A stretch of DNA of 64,000 nt from NCBI GenBank assembly GCA_964396245.1, contig CAYNEO010000007.1:1-64000 (forward strand), given 5' to 3'. The stretch is from CAYNEO01 sp964396245 (GTDB taxonomy: Bacteria; Zixibacteria; MSB-5A5; GN15; FEB-12). The translations under genes and the position numbers were made by a program. The stretch's first letter is position 1; every line of letters begins with the position of its first letter. The notes below the pieces were generated by a model. The model had not been told where the DNA came from. It did no database searches and saw only the letters and a list, made by a program, of their open reading frames with translations. Of this stretch, positions 9,148 through 17,242 are shown in pieces.

Positions 9148-9405
9148 ACGCCATTAACACAAGAATAGAGAATCGGGGCACATATGCAGGCCTCTCGTGT
9201 TTATGGATATGAGGTTCGTGACACATTCACAAACCTGTCAGGATTCTCATGGACCATCAGTATTAGTCGGACCCGTTGCACAAGTACACTGTTCAGGAGG
9301 ATGATGGGGCATACGCACACTGAAGGCTTTCCCCTTCCGTTTTGGGCGCGAGCCTCGCTTGATATTGGATGCTGTCGGCCCCTGTAATACCGGAGGTAGA
9401 TATCA

Positions 9406-10707
9406 ATGCACGTTCAATCCCATACAAAAGATGCCGTTGATCGAGCCGAACTTGCCAATAGATTTCTCTCGGTCCGCGAATTGAGCGAATACCTGTGCCG
9501 GCCGCTGGTTACCGAGGATTACGTAGTCCAGACAATCGAAGATGTCAGTCCCCCAAAGTGGCACATCGGCCACACGACGTGGTTTTTCGAGCAGGTGGTG
9601 CTCGAGAATTATGAGAGCAATTTCAAGCGTTATCACGACGGTTACTATTTCATTTTCAATTCCTATTACCAGTCATTCGGCGATCGGATTCTCCGGAATA
9701 GGCGCGGCACCCTGTCCCGACCGACAGTCGCCGAAGTTATGGAGTATCGCAAGAATATTTCCGACCGCGTGGTCAAGCTGGTTGAAAATATCGACAACGA
9801 TAAGCTACCGAAGATAGCGCAACTCATAACACTCGGGATGAATCATGAACAGCAGCACCAGGAGTTGTTCGTCACTGACATCAAGCACATTCTGGCAAGT
9901 AACCCGCTTAACCCGATCTATGTCGAACCGAAAGGCGTGGTTGCTGATCGGCCGATACCGCTCGATTTTCTCCCGTTTGAAGGAGGTATCAAGGAAATCG
10001 GGGCACATGGCGACTGTTTCGCCTACGACAATGAATTCCCGCGCCACAAGGTGTATCTCGATAATTTCAAGCTCGCCAACAGGCCGGTGACATGCGGAGA
10101 ATATCTCGACTTCATGAAGGACAACGGGTACGGCGATCACAGATTATGGCTTTCGGACGGCTGGGATGTTGTCAATCGCGAGAAATGGGATTCTCCCCTG
10201 TACTGGCTGAAGACCGACGATGAATGGCAGATTCGGACACTGACCGGTATCCGACCTATTGATCCGCACGAACCGGTAAGTCACATAAGCTATTACGAAG
10301 CATGGGCGTTTGCCCGCTGGGCCGGCAAACGCCTGCCAACTGAAGCGGAATGGGAAACGGTCGCCGAACTCAAGAAAACGGAGGATGTCGAAGGACATTT
10401 TCTCGACAGCCATACGTTTCATCCGCTCTCGAGCCCGCCACAGGAACGCGACGGCAAGGCAATCGTTTATTCGATGTTCGGTGATGTCTGGGAGTGGACC
10501 GGAAGCGCCTATCTTCCGTATCCGGGATACCGACAGACTCTCGATGCCCTTGGAGAATACAACGGGAAATTCATGAGTGATCAGATGGTGCTGCGTGGCG
10601 GGTCATGTGCGACTCCCCGGGATCACATTCGGTCGACCTACCGTAATTTCTTTCAGTGCGATAAACGCTGGCAATTCACCGGCGTTCGCCTGGCGGACAA
10701 TGGCTGA
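9406..10707 (+). CDS. egtB: Ergothioneine biosynthesis iron-dependent sulfoxide synthase EgtB
   Basis: A 433-residue protein with the EgtB architecture. An N-terminal DinB-like domain carries the three-His iron site (His56 in WHIGHTTWFFE; His147 and His151 in NHEQQHQEL). A C-terminal formylglycine-generating-enzyme-like domain ends GGSCATPRDHIRSTYRNFF and FTGVRLADNG, the usual EgtB tail. The enzyme joins a thiol donor to N-alpha-trimethylhistidine (hercynine) with O2 to give a sulfoxide. The start ATG at 9406 has GGAGG 8 nt upstream. egtD follows after 15 bp, so the two form an operon. No EgtA (gamma-glutamylcysteine) or EgtC gene is nearby, which suggests a cysteine-using EgtB, an inference from context only. 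Confidence 0.93.
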   Translation: MHVQSHTKDAVDRAELANRFLSVRELSEYLCRPLVTEDYVVQTIEDVSPPKWHIGHTTWFFEQVVLENYESNFKRYHDGYYFIFNSYYQSFGDRILRNRRGTLSRPTVAEVMEYRKNISDRVVKLVENIDNDKLPKIAQLITLGMNHEQQHQELFVTDIKHILASNPLNPIYVEPKGVVADRPIPLDFLPFEGGIKEIGAHGDCFAYDNEFPRHKVYLDNFKLANRPVTCGEYLDFMKDNGYGDHRLWLSDGWDVVNREKWDSPLYWLKTDDEWQIRTLTGIRPIDPHEPVSHISYYEAWAFARWAGKRLPTEAEWETVAELKKTEDVEGHFLDSHTFHPLSSPPQERDGKAIVYSMFGDVWEWTGSAYLPYPGYRQTLDALGEYNGKFMSDQMVLRGGSCATPRDHIRSTYRNFFQCDKRWQFTGVRLADNG

Positions 10708-10722
10708 AGAGGGAAAGGAAAA

Positions 10723-11787
10723 TTGTCACAATCTATCGAAGTAATCAATCCGCAGGATTTCGCCGCTCGTTACGGCGGTCGTGAAGCATTTGCCCTCGAC
10801 ATTCTCGTCGGCCTGTCCGAGGAGCGCAAGTCCATACCCTCGAAGTACATGTACGATGACGAAGGCAGTCGACTGTTCACCAGGATAACACAGTTGCCCG
10901 AGTACTATTTGACCGGGTGTGAGCGGGATTCGCTCGAACGGAACAAGGAGCAAATCGCTGACTGCGCCAATGGGGAACCATTCAACCTCGTGGAATTCGG
11001 CTCCGGCGACGGCGTCAAGACACGTATCCTGCTGAAACATTTCATGGATCGCGGATTCGATTTCCAATATGTACCCGTTGACATATCGAGGTCCGCTATG
11101 GAAGTTCAGCTGGAGGATCTTCGACGGCGCTTTCCAAATCTGCAGGTACAGGGTCTGGTAACGGACTACTTCACGGCGATCAAGTGGCTCACCAATCGCT
11201 ACAAACGGAAGAACTTCGTACTATTTCTCGGCTCCAATATCGGCAATTTCACTCACGGACGAGCCCGGTTTTTTCTGCGCCACCTGTGGAACTGCCTTCA
11301 CCCTGATGACAACCTCTTGATCGGATTCGACCTCAAAAAAGACATTGAGCTGTTCCTCAACGCCTACAACGATTCACAGGGTGTGACCGCCGAGTTTAAC
11401 CTGAACGTCCTGCGGCGGATTAACCGTGAGCTTGGCGGCCAGTTCGATGTCAGCAAGTTCCGACATTTCGGAACCTACGAGGTATTCACGGGCGCGATGG
11501 AAAGCTACCTGGTAAGCCTTGAGCAACAGGAAGTATTCATCGAAGCTATCGGAAGATGGTTTACGTTCGCTCCCTGGGAGCCGATTCACATGGAGTATTC
11601 ATACAAGTATCTCCGTTCCGACATCGATATGCTGGCCCATGAGACCGGATATGCCGTCCGGCACCATTTGTACGATGCCAAGAAGTACTTTATCGATTCC
11701 ATCTGGGAAGTACAGAAATCAGATAGAAACGGACATCTGACCGAAGCCGAATCGGCATCCGTATCCGAGCCGACTTCGAGCAAATAG
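10723..11787 (+). CDS. egtD: L-histidine N-alpha-methyltransferase EgtD
   Basis: A 354-residue SAM-dependent methyltransferase that trimethylates histidine to hercynine, the first step of ergothioneine synthesis. Family features are the N-terminal SIPSKYMYDDEGSRLFTRIT and LPEYYLT, the SAM-binding loop LVEFGSGDGVKTRILL, and a later LFLGSNIGNF. The start is a TTG at 10723 with GGAAAGGA immediately before it. The gene lies 15 bp after egtB. The length is slightly above the 320-330 usual for the family, mostly through a Ser/Thr-rich C-terminal tail. Together with egtB it gives hercynine and its sulfoxide; a C-S lyase for the last step is not seen in this window. Confidence 0.93.
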   Translation: MSQSIEVINPQDFAARYGGREAFALDILVGLSEERKSIPSKYMYDDEGSRLFTRITQLPEYYLTGCERDSLERNKEQIADCANGEPFNLVEFGSGDGVKTRILLKHFMDRGFDFQYVPVDISRSAMEVQLEDLRRRFPNLQVQGLVTDYFTAIKWLTNRYKRKNFVLFLGSNIGNFTHGRARFFLRHLWNCLHPDDNLLIGFDLKKDIELFLNAYNDSQGVTAEFNLNVLRRINRELGGQFDVSKFRHFGTYEVFTGAMESYLVSLEQQEVFIEAIGRWFTFAPWEPIHMEYSYKYLRSDIDMLAHETGYAVRHHLYDAKKYFIDSIWEVQKSDRNGHLTEAESASVSEPTSSK

Positions 11788-11878
11788 CGGGTGCTGATGT
11801 CTTCTCCTCGAATGATTCTCCCCGATATGCAATACGCTGGAAGAATGTGACCATAAGCTTTCAGGAGAACCAGGTATT

Positions 11879-13282
11879 ATGGCTGACAGACAAGAAACAG
11901 GCACATTTGACGCGATCATCATTGGATCGGGTCAGGGAGGCACGCCTCTCGCTATAACGCTGGCCAAGATCGGCTGGAATGTGGCATTAGTGGAGAGAGA
12001 ATTTGTCGGCGGGTCGTGCGTGAACTACGGCTGCACACCCACCAAGACGATGGCGGCCAGTGCCCGCGCCGCATATCTGGCGAGGCGCGGAGACGACTAC
12101 GGAGTCCGCCATGGCGAAATCACCGTCGACATGAAAATTGTGCGAGAACGCAAACGGGGCGTCGTCACCAAATGGCGAAGCGGAGAGATGAAGCGTATCG
12201 AGGGTACGGATAATCTCACGCTGATACGGGGGGAAGCTTCATTTGTTGACAAGCGGACACTAAAAGTTGCACTCAAGGATGGCGGCTCAAGAAATATCTC
12301 GTCTGATAAGATCTTTATCGACACCGGAGGCCGACCGGCAATGCCCCCAATCGATGGTCTTGACTCCGTGCCGGCCCTCGATTCCACTTCTATCATGGAA
12401 TTGGATATCGTGCCGGAACACTTAGTGGTTCTCGGAGGTGGTTACGTGGGGCTGGAATTCGGGCAGATGTTCCGGCGATTCGGCAGCAAGGTCACCATCG
12501 TTGAACGTGGTCCTCACGTGCTGGGACGCGAGGATCAGGATGTCGCCGAAGAAGTACAGAAGATTCTCTCTGCTGACGGGATCGACATTCGACTGCGCAC
12601 GACCGCCCGGCATCTGCAGCCAGCGGATAATGACGGGGTTCAATTGACTGTTGAATACGATGGCGAAACATCGACAATAGTCAGTTCCCATCTTCTGGTT
12701 GCGGCGGGCCATATTCCCAATACCGAGACTCTCAATCTGGAAGCAGCGGGCGTGGAGACCGACAATCGCGGGTACGTCAAGGTCAACGGAAAGCTCGAAA
12801 CAAATGTCGAGGGTATTTGGGCAATCGGCGATGTCAAGGGCGGACCCGCATTCACACATATTTCCTACGACGATTTCCGTATCATTAAGGCCGGCCTGCT
12901 CGACAACGAAGAGAAGTCTACTGAAGGACGCCTTGTCCCGTACACTGTTTTCATTGACCCGCAACTCGGACGTGTTGGTCTGTCCGAACAGCAGGCTCGC
13001 GACAAGGGTCATGATATCAAAGTCGCCAAGCTGCCGATGAGCAGCGTCGCACGGGCGATCGAAACCGACGAGACCCGTGGCTTCATGAAAGCCGTTGTCG
13101 ATGCCAAGTCAAAAAAGATACTGGGCTGTGCCATACTGGGTGTCAACGGCGGCGAGTTGATGAACATGATCGAGATTGCCATGATGGGCGAACTTCCTTA
13201 CACCGCCCTGCTCGATGCGACCTTCGCCCATCCCACCCTCGGCGAGTCGCTCAACAATCTCTTCATGACAATTGACGGTTGA
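11879..13282 (+). CDS. FAD-dependent pyridine nucleotide-disulfide oxidoreductase (MerA/Lpd-like)
   Basis: A 467-residue class I flavoprotein disulfide reductase. FAD binding is shown by IIIGSGQGG, the redox-active pair by CVNYGC (Cys47, Cys52), NAD(P) binding by VVLGGGYVGLEFG, the second FAD motif by GIWAIGDV, and the dimer-interface catalytic His by FAHPTLGESLN near the C-terminus. It resembles mercuric reductases but lacks both the N-terminal heavy-metal domain and the C-terminal Cys pair MerA uses to deliver Hg(II), so mercury reduction is unlikely. The gene follows egtD by 91 bp with its own SD (AGGAG). A role in reducing a low-molecular-weight disulfide such as oxidised ergothioneine is a hypothesis from position only. 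Confidence 0.8.
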   Translation: MADRQETGTFDAIIIGSGQGGTPLAITLAKIGWNVALVEREFVGGSCVNYGCTPTKTMAASARAAYLARRGDDYGVRHGEITVDMKIVRERKRGVVTKWRSGEMKRIEGTDNLTLIRGEASFVDKRTLKVALKDGGSRNISSDKIFIDTGGRPAMPPIDGLDSVPALDSTSIMELDIVPEHLVVLGGGYVGLEFGQMFRRFGSKVTIVERGPHVLGREDQDVAEEVQKILSADGIDIRLRTTARHLQPADNDGVQLTVEYDGETSTIVSSHLLVAAGHIPNTETLNLEAAGVETDNRGYVKVNGKLETNVEGIWAIGDVKGGPAFTHISYDDFRIIKAGLLDNEEKSTEGRLVPYTVFIDPQLGRVGLSEQQARDKGHDIKVAKLPMSSVARAIETDETRGFMKAVVDAKSKKILGCAILGVNGGELMNMIEIAMMGELPYTALLDATFAHPTLGESLNNLFMTIDG

Positions 13283-13737
13283 TTTCGGCACTACGTTCTG
13301 TGATCGATTCTACGGGCTCACTACGGAGCGGGCAAAGCGCTGGATTCATGCCAAAAAAATTGCCGCTCTTTGTTACAAGATTCACAATATTTGCTCGTAA
13401 GCTATTGCTAATCAGGGCATTGTTAAGGCGGAAATACTGCCAAGGCAGACTCCGATTAGTATTGACAAAGCTCCCAAATGTGGATTACTTGAGACACAGA
13501 GAGCTGAGATGACCGCGGGGCCGGGGTGATAATGTATGTCTGTCCTGACCCGAGAATCGGTCGTTGAATCTGGCCACGATTAAGGCGTGCTGGGATGGGT
13601 ATTCATCGTGTAAATCCGGCGGAGCCGGGTACAGCTGTAGCGCGGCATCTTCTCCGATGTAAGCTATTCGGACACCCCATCATATTTCTCTTTCCTAACC
13701 GAAAAACGACTCATCGGCAAGTAGCCAGGAGAAAATC
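13283..13737. other. Non-coding interval upstream of the CBS/SLC13 arm
   Basis: 455 bp without a convincing gene. A perfect -35 (TTGACA, 13462-13467) is followed only by weak -10 candidates at 16-17 nt spacing, so a promoter for the rightward island is possible but not well supported. An SD (AGGAG) precedes the gene at 13738. Confidence 0.35.
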
Positions 13738-14262
13738 ATGAGGCTCAAAACTGCCCTGGAAATCATGATCCCGCTCGAAAACTATCCCCATATACCGTAC
13801 TGGTTTTCTCTTCGCCAGGCGGTCGCCGAAATGGAAAAGACCTCGCTGGAAATCGAAGGGCGGAAATCCCTGCCAAGGGCGCTCCTGGTCTTCGATGAGA
13901 AATACAGTCTCCTGGGTATAGTCCGTCGTCGAGATATCCTTCGCGGTCTCGAACCGAAGTTCCTTCGGACGATGTCGATGAGCTACCGGAAGAAGTTGTT
14001 CGACGTCGATGTGGATCCCAACCTGATGGAGCTTTCCTCCGGCAGGATTGCCGAGGCAATGCAGGAACAGGCGGAACAGCCGGTATCGGAGGTCATGCAG
14101 CCGATTGCTGCGACTGTCGATGCTGAGGATCATCTGGCCAAAGTCATCTATAAGATGACCAGCAGAGACCTCACCCTGCTTCCCGTCATGCAGGATGACC
14201 AGGTCATAGGAGTCGTTCGCAGTGTGGACGTATTTCGTGAAGTGGCAAAGATATTACTATAG
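13738..14262 (+). CDS. Two-CBS-domain protein
   Basis: A 174-residue soluble protein made of a CBS pair. The first begins TALEIMIPLENYPHIPY and contains ALLVFDEKYSLLGIVRRRDIL; the second begins PVSEVMQPIAATVDAEDHL and contains LTLLPVMQDDQVIGVVRSVDV. About 45 residues between the halves hold a FLRTMS-type segment also seen in the CBS proteins at 23926 and 24545. CBS pairs bind adenine nucleotides and act as energy or ionic-strength sensors; the ligand here is not known. It has an AGGAG SD and precedes an SLC13 permease by 47 bp, mirroring the left-facing arm where CBS genes precede a REC-SLC13 fusion. A regulatory role for the permease is inferred from this recurrence. Confidence 0.82.
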   Translation: MRLKTALEIMIPLENYPHIPYWFSLRQAVAEMEKTSLEIEGRKSLPRALLVFDEKYSLLGIVRRRDILRGLEPKFLRTMSMSYRKKLFDVDVDPNLMELSSGRIAEAMQEQAEQPVSEVMQPIAATVDAEDHLAKVIYKMTSRDLTLLPVMQDDQVIGVVRSVDVFREVAKILL

Positions 14263-14309
14263 CGTATGATACGCCGAGCTGAACACGCAAGACCCCTGGA
14301 GATGGTGTA

Positions 14310-15848
14310 TTGAAGCCAATTAAAGAAACCGAAGAGCAGAGACCGGCGACCGGTCGGGGCGGCCTTCCGCCCATGCCCTCCGAGATTCGCCTCGCCCGAA
14401 TAGTCCGGCGGATTGACGTCAAACGACTTTTCTTCATTTTCCTCGGTCTGGGCCTGTTTGCGATAATCTATTTTTCCCCGGACTTTTCTGACGCCGTCGA
14501 CCCGCAAGGTAAGCACTTCGTTCTCACACGAGAAGGCAAAGCAGCGTTGGGACTCTTTCTGCTTGCCGCAACGTGGTGGGTATTCGAAGTCATTCCGATA
14601 GGCGTGACCAGTATAGGCATTGGAGTTGTGCAGGCGCTGTTTCTCATTCGGCCGGCCAAGATAGCCTTCGGGGATTTCATGGATCCGTCAGTGTGGTTTA
14701 TCATCGGCTCGATTGTCATCGGCATGGCCTTCTCGCGCACGGGATTGACCAAACGCATGGCCTACAAAATGCTCGTTCTGGTGGGGGAACGAACGGCGAT
14801 CATATATCTCGGGGCCTTTATCATGACCGCCGCGCTGACGCTCATTATGGCTCACACCGCTGTCGCCGCCGCTGTTTTTCCTCTCCTCATGGCCATCTAC
14901 AGCCTCTACGATCAGGACCACAAGCCTACCCAATTCGGCAAGGGGCTGTTCATCGGCATGGCCTTCGTGGCGGGAGCCGGAAGTATAATCACTCTGCTCG
15001 GCGCCGCGCGAGGCGCAGTGGCCATCGGCTTTTTCAGAGATATTCTTGGGCGAGAAATTGGCTTTTTCGAGCTCTCCTACTACATGTTTCCGGTCGGCGT
15101 CACTATGGTGATACTGCTATGGGGACTGACGATGGTCTTGTTTAAACCGGAGCACAAGACTATCCCCGGTCTGAGAGAGCGGGCAAAGGCTCTTTACTCC
15201 GGTCTTGGGAAGATAACCCTGACTGAGATCCTGACATTAGCGATTGTCTTTGCCGCAATCCTGATAATGAGCCTCCGCTCATTCGTACCGGCGCTCGAAC
15301 CATTAAACAAGAGCGCCGTGATCCTGGTATCGACGATTCTGTTTTTCCTCTTCAAGATTCTGACCATCAAGGATCTCGAAGAAATACCGTGGAACATCAT
15401 TTTGCTTTTCGGCGGTGCGATGAGTATCGGTTTCTGCCTGTGGCAAACGGGAGCGGCGGAATGGCTGGCTATCGAATGGCTGGCCGTGCTGAAGGACGCT
15501 CACTGGTTCATATTCGTGATGGGCATAGCTCTTTTCGTTCTGGTTATGACCAACCTGATAATGAACGTGGCCGCAATTGCCATCTCACTGCCGGTGGCTC
15601 TGGTGATTGCGCCGTATCTCGGCGTGGCGCCCGAAGTGATTTTCTTTGCCTCGCTCGTGACGGCCGGTATGCCGTTTCTGCTGCTGGTTGGCGCGGCCCC
15701 GAACGCGATTGCATATGAAAGCCGTCAGTTCACAAGCGGGCAGTTCTTCACCGCCGGCATACCCGCGAGCATTCTGCTGCTCCTGGTGCTCGGGCTCTTT
15801 GTGAGCGTGATCTGGCCGGCCATGGGGATGCCCGTGACACTTGGATGA
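14310..15848 (+). CDS. SLC13/DASS-family permease
   Basis: A 512-residue polytopic protein with a 30-40 residue cytoplasmic N-terminus and about 11-12 membrane spans. The order FLLAATWWVFEVIPIGVTSIG, DPSVWFIIGSIVIGMAFSRTGL, and later DLEEIPWNIILLFGGAMSIG is typical of SLC13 (divalent anion:Na+ symporter) proteins. The helix-hairpin tips that usually read Ser-Asn-Thr in Na+/dicarboxylate carriers here read MAHTAVAAA and MNVAAIA, so the substrate or coupling ion may differ. It starts at a TTG (14310) with GGAG 8 nt upstream. It is the transport member of the rightward arm, between a CBS protein and signalling genes. Sulfate, dicarboxylates and other anions are all possible. Confidence 0.82.
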   Translation: MKPIKETEEQRPATGRGGLPPMPSEIRLARIVRRIDVKRLFFIFLGLGLFAIIYFSPDFSDAVDPQGKHFVLTREGKAALGLFLLAATWWVFEVIPIGVTSIGIGVVQALFLIRPAKIAFGDFMDPSVWFIIGSIVIGMAFSRTGLTKRMAYKMLVLVGERTAIIYLGAFIMTAALTLIMAHTAVAAAVFPLLMAIYSLYDQDHKPTQFGKGLFIGMAFVAGAGSIITLLGAARGAVAIGFFRDILGREIGFFELSYYMFPVGVTMVILLWGLTMVLFKPEHKTIPGLRERAKALYSGLGKITLTEILTLAIVFAAILIMSLRSFVPALEPLNKSAVILVSTILFFLFKILTIKDLEEIPWNIILLFGGAMSIGFCLWQTGAAEWLAIEWLAVLKDAHWFIFVMGIALFVLVMTNLIMNVAAIAISLPVALVIAPYLGVAPEVIFFASLVTAGMPFLLLVGAAPNAIAYESRQFTSGQFFTAGIPASILLLLVLGLFVSVIWPAMGMPVTLG

Positions 15849-15970
15849 CGGCCCATGGAAGGCAGACACCCGGCAGCGGTCCGGATTTTATTGGAACTTG
15901 CACCCGCAATCGGGTCTGCATATACTGAAGAAAATGAGATCAACCGCTCGAACCAGCAAGGGAGTTCTCA

Positions 15971-17227
15971 GTGGCGATAGTTGGCATATTCAGCGGTTCA
16001 TTTTGTCACGGCGAGGAAATCGCCGATAAGACGGCCACCCGACTCAATTATGAACGGATCGAACAACGGCTCCTCGAGCAAACGTCGAGGAGTTACGATG
16101 TCGACGTCGATAAGTTGATTCGGAGCATGACGGGCAAAGCGCCTTTTCTCAACCGCCTGACCCGCGAACGGGAAAAGAATATTGCGTATCTGAAGGTAGC
16201 GCTGGCGGAACTGATCCAGCTCGACAAGCGGCTGATTTTCGGCCACGCGACACACCTGCTGCCTTCCACCGTGCCGCACATTCTCAAAGTGTGCATCATC
16301 GCCAATCATGATTACCGTGTCGGTCAGGCAACAGCGACCAGGGGAATATCTGAAAAGGATGCATCGCGCCTGATTCACAAGAACGACGAAGAATTGCTGG
16401 AATGGACACGGTACCTCTTTGAAAAAACGCCGTACGACGCTTCGCTCTACGACATGGTAGTACCCATGAACGACACGTCCGTCGATGAAGCCATTGACCT
16501 GATCTACGACAACGCCTTGAGCGATCCGCTGCAAACAACGGCCCGTTCTCAGCGAGCGGCGGAAGATTTCATTGTCGCGTCGAAAGTCAATTTGGCCCTG
16601 GTCGAGGCAGGCCATGATCTGGATGTCACTGCGGTCGACGGCGAGGTGACGTTGACTATCAACCATTATGTCAGCCGCCTGAAGCAATACCAGGATGAGG
16701 TGAAAAAAATCGCCGCCGGTGTGTCGGGTGCCAGAGAGATAGAAACGAAGATTGGGCCCAGGTACAAGGAACCCTCGATAAATCCCCTTTCGAATGTCGA
16801 CGTTCCGCCGAAGATCCTGCTCGTGGACGACGAAAAAGAGTTCGTTCACACGCTCTCGGAGCGATTGCAGACACGCAACCTGGAATCATCCGTAGTGTAC
16901 GACGGCGAGCAGGCGCTTGATTTCGTGAATAGAGATGAGCCGGATGTCATGGTTTTGGACCTGATGATGCCCGGGATTGACGGCATCGAGGTGCTGCGTC
17001 GAGTTAAACGTGAGCACCCGCAGGTGGAGGTCATCATACTTACCGGCCACGGCTCCGATCGTGAACGGACACTAGCCGAAGAATTGGGCGCTTTCGCCTA
17101 TCTCGAGAAGCCGGTCAGTATCGATGTCCTGGCGAAAACCATGAACGAGGCTTACGAGCGGGTAAATAAAGCAAAAGCCGCCCTGCGGCGCGAACGGGAT
17201 ATCACCGACAAAGGCCGCCAAGAGTAG
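15971..17227 (+). CDS. Cytidylate-kinase-like / BON-like / receiver-domain fusion protein
   Basis: A 418-residue soluble protein with three parts. Residues 1-190 resemble the cytidylate-kinase-like family (VGIFSGSFCHGEEIADK, then RLNYERI and a helical body), though the nucleotide loop is degenerate. Residues 193-262 look like a BON domain (VEAGHDLDVTAVDGEVTLTI). Residues 281-400 are a receiver domain with DDE at 286-288, phospho-acceptor Asp330 (MVLDLMMPGIDG), the switch Thr in ILTGHG and the Lys in LEKP. The start is GTG 15971 with GGGAG 6 nt upstream. It lies 15 bp before a Cache histidine kinase, its likely phosphodonor. The output is unknown; the kinase-like part may bind a nucleotide without catalysis. 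The first two domain calls are weaker than the receiver call. Confidence 0.72.
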   Translation: MAIVGIFSGSFCHGEEIADKTATRLNYERIEQRLLEQTSRSYDVDVDKLIRSMTGKAPFLNRLTREREKNIAYLKVALAELIQLDKRLIFGHATHLLPSTVPHILKVCIIANHDYRVGQATATRGISEKDASRLIHKNDEELLEWTRYLFEKTPYDASLYDMVVPMNDTSVDEAIDLIYDNALSDPLQTTARSQRAAEDFIVASKVNLALVEAGHDLDVTAVDGEVTLTINHYVSRLKQYQDEVKKIAAGVSGAREIETKIGPRYKEPSINPLSNVDVPPKILLVDDEKEFVHTLSERLQTRNLESSVVYDGEQALDFVNRDEPDVMVLDLMMPGIDGIEVLRRVKREHPQVEVIILTGHGSDRERTLAEELGAFAYLEKPVSIDVLAKTMNEAYERVNKAKAALRRERDITDKGRQE

Positions 17228-17242
17228 CCGCACAGGGTCTAC

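Noticed and set aside
9184..9387. 67-codon open frame between egtU and egtB
   Set aside because: The start has only a weak GGGG upstream, and the sequence looks like translated leader DNA without family features.
11879..13282. Mercuric reductase (MerA)
   Set aside because: There is no N-terminal metal-binding domain, no C-terminal Cys pair and no other mer gene nearby, so a general disulfide reductase is more likely.
13279..13512. 77-codon frame after the disulfide reductase
   Set aside because: It overlaps the reductase stop and has no SD or motif.
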